Below are positions 56,674 to 64,000 of a stretch of DNA of 64,000 bases, piece after piece (position 1 is the stretch's first letter; each line of letters opens with the position of its first letter). A program made the translations under genes and the position numbers. Under the pieces are notes generated by a model. That model searched no databases. It saw only the letters and a list, made by a program, of their open reading frames with translations, and was not told where the DNA came from. Source of the stretch: Tillandsia leiboldiana (Eukaryota > Streptophyta > Magnoliopsida > Poales > Bromeliaceae); NCBI GenBank assembly GCA_029204045.2, contig CM055066.1, positions 18,176,484-18,240,483 on the forward strand. The letters run 5' to 3'.

Positions 56674-57833
56674 TGTAGGTTTTTAAAGGATCCACAAGGA
56701 TCTAAATAGGTACTATCAGACACCTAGAGGGGGGTTAATAGGTGTAATATATAAAAAACCAATCTCAGTGCAAAATAAAACCAATGCGGAAAATAAAAAC
56801 GGCACACCGAGATTTACGTGGAAACTCCAATCCAGGAGAAAAACCACAGGACTAACACACAATAACAATCTACTAAGAAAAGAAGAATAACAAGGTGATT
56901 ACCGACTCCACGGACTCAAACCCCTCATTCAAATTCTTCGGATCTTGTGCTCACCGACTGCACGTCCACTGCACACGTTCGAATCCACGAACGCCACTCG
57001 AATCCACGAGCAAAACGTTTCGAATCCACGAAACGCCTTCAACACATCGAATTCATGATGCTACGTCAAATCCTTGACTCAAACTTGATAAAAGCTTTGA
57101 TGGTGATCCTTTGCTTAGAATATCATTGAAGAACCAAGGATGGAATCTCTAAGCAAAGATTAGATCAATTCGACAAAAAGGATTGCTTCAAAGAACCGTC
57201 GAATTGACCTAAAAGAGGCTAAAAGATGAACGATAAAAACCTAGCCTCTAGGGTTGCTCTCAAGTGTTTCTGGATTGGTCGATACCTCTTGAGAAACCCT
57301 AAGTATCTATTTATAACCTTTGGAATCTAATTAGAGTCGGTTTATTATTATTTCCATAACCTGACATTGCGTACCGGTACTCAAAGTTGGGTTCCGGTAC
57401 TCAATGACGCAAAACATAGATTTTCCTATTGTGTTCCGGTACTCCAATCTGGGTTCCGGTACTCAATGAGAATTCCAGAAAATACTGTGTCGGGTTTGAG
57501 GAACTCAAAGTGGAGTTCCGGTACTCAATGTAAAAATTGATTTTTCCAAGATAAACTTTATCAAAAATGAACCATGTACCGGAATCCAAACTTAAAATAA
57601 GTTGTGAGTTAAAAACCAAGTTCCCAAACCCACGTCTAAACCGGGTTTCAATAAATTCCTGATTCCAAAGATTGTAAAAGTACTTAAATCACCATGATTA
57701 ATTTAATCATACCTGAGTATCAAATTGAGCTCTTGTTAAATCTTCTCCGAGTCTTCGATTGTTGATTGACAATTTGATCACTTCAAGACTCTGACTCAAC
57801 TCACGAAATATGCCAACACAAAAAGGTGTAACA
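56674..57833 (-). mobile_element. 5' LTR of reverse Sirevirus I
   Basis: A 1.16-kb LTR runs from TGTAGGTTT to GGTGTAACA, almost collinear with C (13546-14708) and the 3' LTR of J in opposite orientation. It has TTCCGGTAC palindromes at 57373-57535. It interrupts the env-like gene of J; the TSD candidate is atcac (57834-57838). Confidence 0.85.
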
Positions 57834-59103
57834 ATCACGTGATGAAGGATCGGCAAGCTCTGAATCTGAACACTCATCGGATCATGAGGAAGAATCAGTG
57901 AAAGGAAAGGGAAAAGCACCAATGACTACAAGGAAAAAGAAAGGTGCAGATTCTCCTCCACGAAGAAGTACCAGTGGACCGGTAATTCGTGAGCGCTCTC
58001 AATCTGAACGGCGTTCAAATGTTGGTGAAGGTGCACATCCCGTGAGTTCAAAGCGCCGTGCAATTTTTGAGAACAGCACATGCATTGGAGAGCGTCATGT
58101 CAACTTCAACGAGTTGTGTCGTGAAGTTCCAGACTTCGCAAGGCTATTAGGACGGACTCAAATTGAGCCACTTGGCAAAGTTCCACCAAAGATGGGTTTT
58201 TGTGTGGACTTACTCAGAGAGTTCTACATGAGAGCTGTTACACTTCATGAAGACCATGACACTGGGACATTCATCATTGAAACGACAGTTAGAGGTGTCA
58301 AGTTTGACATTACTCCTGCAGTAATTGGTGCGAACCTTGGATTAGCTGTCGATACATCTGGTCTATATTATACTAAGGGTGACTTTCAATATGAAACTCA
58401 TTGGGACACTGTTGTGAATTCTATCTGCAAGTCAGGAACACACACCAATAGGTTGTATGTTGAGTGAAAGGATCTAAAGCCAGAGTACCATATTCTGTCT
58501 TTAATTATTTGCTACAACCTATTGCCTACACTGGGGACTAAAAGGATTCGATGGGATCGTCTTTTTCTTCTCTACTTCCTTGGTCACCCAGAGAGTGCAC
58601 ATGGAATTAATGTCAATATTCCATTCCTAATTTGGCAACAAATGGTACATGTTATTGAAGGATCAAGTCGCCGTGAACTGCTTCCATACCCAATCTTGAT
58701 AACTCGCATTTTGGAAGATCACGGAGTTGATATTTCTTGTGCCAAATATGACTATGGCTTGGGTGCAATTGATGGAATTACCTTGGCCAAGTCGATTAGC
58801 ACTCTAAAGACATTTGGGCATGCGAAAGGTTATGCAAGTGAAGCGACCCCGAGTGCACCGACTCGTCAAGTAGTACGTCAAGACTCTTATGGATCTGACG
58901 AGGTAGTAACACTATAATCATTGCATCGAGATGTTCGCTCATTAAAGAAACAAATGGAACAAGGCTTTAAGAAGCTTGAGGACGGACTAAAGAAAATTTT
59001 TGATATCCTCGGCTGCAAGCGCGATGATGTAGTTCCTGGAGCAACCGCACCAAGTACTTCTCATGGACATGATGACGATGATGACTCACATGACGATGAG
59101 TGA
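57834..59103 (+). pseudogene. Env-like gene of Sirevirus J with two nonsense codons
   Basis: A single frame runs from the junction with I to TGA at 59101-59103, about 420 codons. It is interrupted only by TGA at 58465-58467 and TAA at 58915-58917. The N-terminal part is acidic, then basic (TRKKKGADSPPRR). The middle resembles the plant 'putative plant transposon protein' domain (Pfam PF20167) found in the third gene of Sireviruses, with features such as VRGVKFDITPAVIGANLGL and NLLPTLGTKRIRWDRLFLLY. The C-terminus has a short coiled coil (LKKQMEQGFKKLEDGLKKI) and an aspartate-rich tail. It lies between where pol would be and the PPT, as expected. No signal peptide or clear membrane segment is seen. 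The first stop fits CGA to TGA. The 5' end is lost to the insertion of I. Confidence 0.75.
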
Positions 59104-59639
59104 CTCTTTTCTTCTCTTATTCTTGCTTTCCATTTCATCTTAGTTTATTGTTGAACAAGTACTCTAATGGTCATGTAACTATAAACTGGTATTTTTAGTG
59201 TTTTTCTTTTGTCTCGTATTTTCATTATTTGACAATTTGTGACAAAAAGGGGGAGAACAGAAATGATAGAAATGATGAGAGGAGATGATCAAGATAGGGG
59301 GAGATGAGGAAAAGAAGAAAAAAAAATGAGGAAAAGAGCCAAGAAATAAAAAGAACCAAAAGGACGAATCAAATGTAGGTTTTACATTTAATTTCTAACG
59401 ACTAACGTTTGATTTTGTTTGGAGTTTTGTTTTGCAGGATTTACATCACTTTAAGACTCCAAGTCCTAAGTCATAGAGTTTGTTCTAGGGATTGTTTGGT
59501 TCAAATGTACTTTTGTTTATTGGATCTTTCACGCAAAGAAAGTCAATGTTTTGGTGATGACATTGAATTTCAATTTTTTGGTTTAAGATGAGTGACTTGA
59601 GCGTTTTATGTACTTTTTGGGTTTTTTCACGAAATTGCC
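59104..59639 (+). other. Non-coding 3' internal region of Sirevirus J
   Basis: This is the sequence between the env-like gene and the PPT. It includes purine-rich stretches (59248-59350, with gacaaaaagggggag as a second PPT-like run at 59240-59255). Sireviruses commonly carry several such PPT-like runs here. No reading frame of note. Confidence 0.6.
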
Positions 59640-59651
59640 AAAGGGGGAGAT
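59640..59651 (+). other. Polypurine tract of Sirevirus J
   Basis: AAAGGGGGAGAT in the context gccaaagggggagattgtta abuts the LTR start TGTTACGG (59652). Confidence 0.88.
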
Positions 59652-60312
59652 TGTTACGGCTTTTTGTGTTGGCATATTTCGTGAGTTGAGTCGGAGTCTT
59701 GAAGTGATCAAATTGTCAAATCAGCATTCGAAGACTCGGAGAAGAATCAACAAGAGCTCAAGTTGACACTCAGGTATGATTAAATTAATCATGGTGATTT
59801 GAGTACATTTACAATCTTTGGAATCAGGAATTTATTGAAACCCGGTTTAGACTGGGTTTGGGAACTTGGTTTTTAACTCACAACTTATTTTAAGTTTGGA
59901 TTCCGGTACATGGTTTGTTTTTGATAAAGTTTATCTTGGAAAAATTAGTTTTTACATTGAGTACCGGAACCCCACTTTGAGTTCCTCAAACCCGACACAG
60001 GATTTTCTGGAATTCTCATTGAGTACCGGAACCCAGATTGGAGTACCGAAACACAATAGGAAAATCTGTATTTTGCGTCATTGAGTACCGGAACCCAACT
60101 TTGAGTACCGGTACGCAATGTCGGGTTGTGGAAATAATGATAAACCGACTCTAATTAGATTCCAAAGGTTATAAATAGATACTTAGGGTTTCTCAAGAGG
60201 TACCGACCAATCCAAGAAACACTTGAGAGCAACCCTAGAGGCTAGGTTTTTATCGTTCATCTTTTAGCCTCTTTTTGGTCAATTCGACGGTTCTTTGAAG
60301 CCACTCCCTACA
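59652..60312 (+). mobile_element. 3' LTR of Sirevirus J, internally deleted
   Basis: The LTR follows the reverse complement of I and C up to 60300 (ggttctttgaag). It then jumps to ccactccctaca, which could be the LTR terminus (CCTACA). About 500 bases seen in the other copies are missing. CCGG palindromes lie at 59962-60117. Confidence 0.75.
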
Positions 60313-61283
60313 ATAAATTGACTAGATACATTATCTAACTTATTTGGGATTTCAAACATCTATCGATCTTTGTGCTTCATTTTCTTTACTAAATTGATGA
60401 TTTAATAAACGCATTACTCATTAGATCGTGATTGATGTTTTGAACTTGATCAACTTTAAAGGATTTAATTTTTATAAATTTTTGTTTCATTACTTGGATA
60501 TTATTGATAGATTTAGCATAATCTATTTCTTTTGATATGAAATGATGATTTTTGTTTAAAGTTGATATACAAAAATTGCTTACATACTTTTTTTAGATTT
60601 TCTAAAATTTTTGTAAATTTTTCTGGAGAAAAAGTTGAAGTCGATCCGGACTGAAAGAATCTGATCCGGATCCCGAATGGTGGAAATTCACTGCGAGTAG
60701 CCGATCCGGACTGGATTCTTGATCTGATCCGGACCGCGGCTAGGTTTTAATTGAAACGAAGGGTTATTTGATTTCTTTTTACCTCTAAGCTTTGTTTCAA
60801 GCATCCTAGAGTTTCTCTCTCTAAACTCCAACAGATTTGGATTCTTCCAAACTCAAGTTCTTTCGATTTTAAGTAAGTTCTTTGATCAAAACTCGGGTTA
60901 TTCACTGTTTTTGCTTTGTTCTTCAAAACGTGAATGAAATTCATGTCTCTTTTTCAATTTTAAACGGATTTTGGTCAAATTTCTTTTGAAATAAGAACTC
61001 TGGGTAGATTAGTTTTGGTTCTATGCCTTGCATTCATTTGATTAACGGATTTTTGAGCTTTGATTTCGAGAAATTCGGTTTTAGGGCATATGTTAGGAAT
61101 TTTTGAAAAATATGGAATTGATCTATTTTTAAAATTCTTTTTACAAAACTAACTTGATTCCTAGTCTTTGTGCACGATAATGATTGTTTGGGTACAATTT
61201 TTTAAATTTTAGAAAATTAAATAATTTTTCGTGTTCTTGAGTTCTTTCTCGCAGGTTCTTTATTTTCAAACGCACTTGCAGCC
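60313..61283 (+). other. AT-rich region with CCGG palindromes and a splice-acceptor-like site
   Basis: No gene is seen. Four gatccgga-type palindromes at 60645-60735 resemble those of Sirevirus LTRs E and M. A strong acceptor-like sequence (gttctttctcgcag) ends at 61255, 29 bases before the next start codon. This may be a leader or intron of the small frame downstream, in another Sirevirus fragment. Confidence 0.4.
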
Positions 61284-61656
61284 ATGGTAGGGACACGAGC
61301 GTCCATTAAAAAGGAGCAAGATAGAGCAAGTCAGGAAGAGACGAAAAATGTTCGTCAAAATGATTTAGAATCAGAAGAAGAAGATTGGGAAGAAATCTGC
61401 AGAGAAATACAACTGGTTGTTGATGCTGAAGAAAAATATGACTCTAAGAACAAAAAACTGATGAAGTCTTGCTCAACGACCAAGCAGTATTCTAGGCGAA
61501 AGAATCCAAGGGGCAGTGGAATTCATATTAATGAACCTTTTACCAGAACACAATCTCTTCCTAGAGAATCTTCATGGATTGAAGGTAGAAATGCACCATC
61601 TGCATCCACGCTACCTCCTTCGACTTCCAGAAAAGACACCACAGAAGATGATATAT
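61284..61656 (+). pseudogene. N-terminal fragment of an unknown acidic protein, cut by LTR K
   Basis: The frame starts MVGTRASIKKEQDRASQEE in a good context (gcagccATGG) and stays open for 124 codons until it enters LTR K, which supplies the stop. It is rich in E, K and S, with an acidic stretch (ESEEEDWEEICREIQ). It has no recognised domain. The MVxTR start and the setting next to Sirevirus-like palindromes suggest the first exon of a retroelement env-like gene. A host gene fragment is not excluded. Confidence 0.4.
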
Positions 61657-64000
61657 TGTGAGGACCTGGATCCCCACGATGTGATTACTGGTTGACCAGC
61701 AGCTTCTAGAGGCCTATATGGCGCGTCGGTGGTGTTTGTGCACCAATTGTGTAGTGTTCTTGATTTCCCATGCAACCTTTCCGATGAATCCACAGTGTAA
61801 AACACCTAGTGTTGGCGTGTCTGGCCCATGGTGCATCAAAGGGATGCCACAGATGGACCCTGTGAGATATTTTTAGCTGATTCGGCCTTCGACTGTATTT
61901 GTCGAATTTTAAAAAAGGATTTGGGCCAAACAGAGGTTGGATTTGGATTCAGCGCGGAAAAACGCTTGAAAACGGTTATTTATTTGTTAAATTCTGAGTC
62001 CGGATGCCCAAAAACGGACTCCCGGAAGTTTAACTGTGGTTTTCGGTGCATGGGGGGCTGTGGACCGCCAGCGCCACGTGGCACCCTTTAATTGGGCCGG
62101 TCCACGACGTGCGGTCCACCGAAGCCGCGGAGCCCGCCTTGATCCGCGTGCGCGACAGGCGAGGGCGGCGCTGCGCCCGCGCGTGGGCAGGCGTAGTGCA
62201 CGCCACGTGGCGCCCGCCTATTGGCGGGCGCCGAAAACGTTGACCATGGGATTGGGCGACGTGGCGGCTTCCGAGCGGCCCTCTACGGGTGTTCTGTGTT
62301 CCAGGGACACCGGTGGTATTTTCCAATTTGTTTTTTGGGATTTTTGAGTTATTTAACTCAGTGTGAACTTGGGGAGGGGTTTTCTTCATCCTCTGTTCAG
62401 TTTCACACAGAGGGTGAAGAAGACAAGTTCCTCCCCTGCCAGTGCTGGTACCACCGGTGGATCGCCGGAATTTTCAGTGGCACGCTTTTTGAGATTTCAA
62501 TTTTACGGCGCAGGTGCGACGCTCGTTCTTTTGGGATCTTTTTCATCGCGTTTCGGTGCAAGGACTCCCCCGGCCTACTCCGACCTCCGTTTTTGTCGAT
62601 TCTTGCACCGTTGGATTCACAACAGGTAGGACTAAAACTTTGGTGTTTTGATCTTTCCCTCGTTTTGACTCTCTCTTGGTGTTTCCGAGCTTTCTTTGTG
62701 ACCCATTTTTCTTCGCGGAGTTTTTGGACAGCACCGGATTGTTTTGGCTGTAACTTCGCGCTCAGGCGACGGATCGAGGTGATTCAAGAGGTGTTTTTCA
62801 TCTACATTTCGCAAGGAATCTCCTGGATTTTTCTATATATTTTCTGAAGGTGAAAATCCCCTTTTTCTGTAGTTCTTTGGCACAGAATTTCTGTACAGTT
62901 TTTGTTGGGGTGTTTCCCTTGCCGAATTTGTATCTCAGCGTAGGGAGCTCGGTTTTGGTCGTGCAGGGACTCGTTTCGACCGGTTCGTCGCGAGGATCGT
63001 GACAGTATTTTTTCTGGAATTTTCCGAGCATTTTTCATAGGTGAAAATGGGGAAACTTTGGACTGATAAATTTTAGGCAGATTTTCGTGGACATTGAAAG
63101 ATTAAATTGTGTATGTTCTTCTTGGATATATTGTACAGTGTTGCGGTGAGCTTTTGGACTGAGCGTGGACTTCATTTTGGGACAGAGTTTTAGCGCTCGA
63201 GGTGGGTACCGTTGTTAACCTCTTACTTGTGATAACCCATTAGGCATATTGGTGCTAATCTTATGTGATAATGCTAGTGTACTAGTGAATTGGATATAGC
63301 ATGCATAATTGGACTTATGGGTAGCTCTTACATCTTTAGAGACTAAATATGAATTAAATGTTAATTCTTGCAAAGGATATTTTGTCTAAACTCATTGGGA
63401 ATATTTTTGCTGAGCCACTTCATGTGGCATGTATAATGGGACATCTTATGCATGAATAAGGACCGGCTTATGGCAACTTGTTAAATTTGATATTCATGAA
63501 ATAGTATACTCTAAATTTTGTAAGAACTAGAATACCTGGAATCATGCTATTAAGTAAAGGACCTTTGCATGCTTGTATGGACACCTAGTTAGGCCACCTT
63601 TTTCTGCTACACTATCATGCTGGAACTGACTTAGGAGAAACCATATTTTTATTTTTTCTCCAGTTATCTAGACTTAGGGGATAGTACGCTCGAGGTCGAG
63701 CAGGGGCTGGGATAGTGTAGACAGACATTTGGGATTTGGGACAGGCAGGCTGTGATGGCAGGGTATTGCGGCGACCGCGGATTTTGGGCGGTTGACCGGA
63801 TGGTTGTTATTGCATCAGATCGGGGAGAGGATTTGAGCTTCTTTTAGGGGATGATTTCCCACTTAGATCAGTGTCATGATCCAGTCCTGCTGACTTATTC
63901 TACTATGATACTTGTTACTCAGACTTTGAGTCCTCGAGACTCCTATCCCCTATCGGTGTTATGCATTGGCTGGCATACCCGATTTGGCAGGCATAGTGTG
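61657..64000 (+). mobile_element. Gypsy LTR K, cut by the window end
   Basis: The start TGTGAGGACC interrupts the frame at 61656 (candidate TSD tatat, 61652-61656). It shares its first 90 bases with G-type LTRs (ctggatccccacga...ggttgaccag) and continues like L. CACGTG boxes are near 62077 and 62205, the putative 98-nt intron at 63041-63138 and the donor AG|GTGGGT near 63200. U5 and any internal region are beyond the window. Confidence 0.82.

Overview
This is a stretch of a large, repeat-rich seed-plant genome. I found no host gene, tRNA, rRNA gene or CRISPR array. Almost every base can be assigned to LTR retrotransposons nested inside one another. Evidence for a plant is the set of element types: Ty3/gypsy elements with Tekay/Del-like reverse transcriptase, Sirevirus-like Ty1/copia elements with an env-like gene and the CCAAAGGGGGAGATTGTT polypurine-tract signature, and two Cassandra TRIMs whose LTRs carry a 5S-rRNA-like segment. 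The species cannot be named from the sequence. Boundaries below come from reading LTR termini, primer-binding sites (PBS), polypurine tracts (PPT) and 5-bp target-site duplications (TSD).

Layout. 1-14708: a reverse Sirevirus (C) was entered by a reverse gypsy element (B), which was entered by a forward gypsy element (A, only its 3' part is in the window) and by a small Sirevirus solo LTR (M). 14709-15229: unassigned. 15230-21523: gypsy element D, the only copy with recognisable coding capacity (gag, protease, RT, RNase H), truncated at both ends. 21524-23013: reverse Sirevirus E. 23014-26916: reverse gypsy LTR F, ending at a 100-N assembly gap (26917-27016). 27017-30850: reverse LTR of a different gypsy family (R), full of hairpins and a tandem array, inserted in a Sirevirus LTR (30851-31152). 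31153-56612: a reverse gypsy LTR (H) split by the complete element G (32091-51995, TSD GTGCC) and by another LTR (Q). G is in turn split by solo LTR S (37505-46013, TSD GTTAC), S by solo LTR L (39500-43975, TSD CGGGC), and L holds two head-to-head Cassandra copies. 56613-60312: reverse Sirevirus I inside forward Sirevirus J, whose env-like gene has two nonsense codons. 61657-64000: start of another gypsy LTR (K).

How the parts work. The dominant gypsy group (A, B, D, F, G, H, K, L, S) has LTRs of about 3.3-4.1 kb. Each has a GC-rich U3 with many CACGTG boxes, a short tandem repeat just upstream of a TATA box, and a very long R-U5 leader. The leader shows a repeated splice-site layout (a 95-98 nt intron, a 1.0-1.6 kb intron, a 41-57 nt mini-exon, a final intron). 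It ends in two hairpins, the first of which changes sequence between subfamilies while its pairing is kept. G, A and B share a similarly decayed gag-pol, yet the two LTRs of G look nearly identical. This points to a non-autonomous family mobilised in trans, possibly by relatives of D.

The most promising candidates for something undescribed are the covarying U5 hairpins and spliced giant leader, the array of covarying three-way-junction motifs in LTR R, and the CCGG-centred palindrome arrays that occupy the same LTR position in three Sirevirus subfamilies with different flanking bases.
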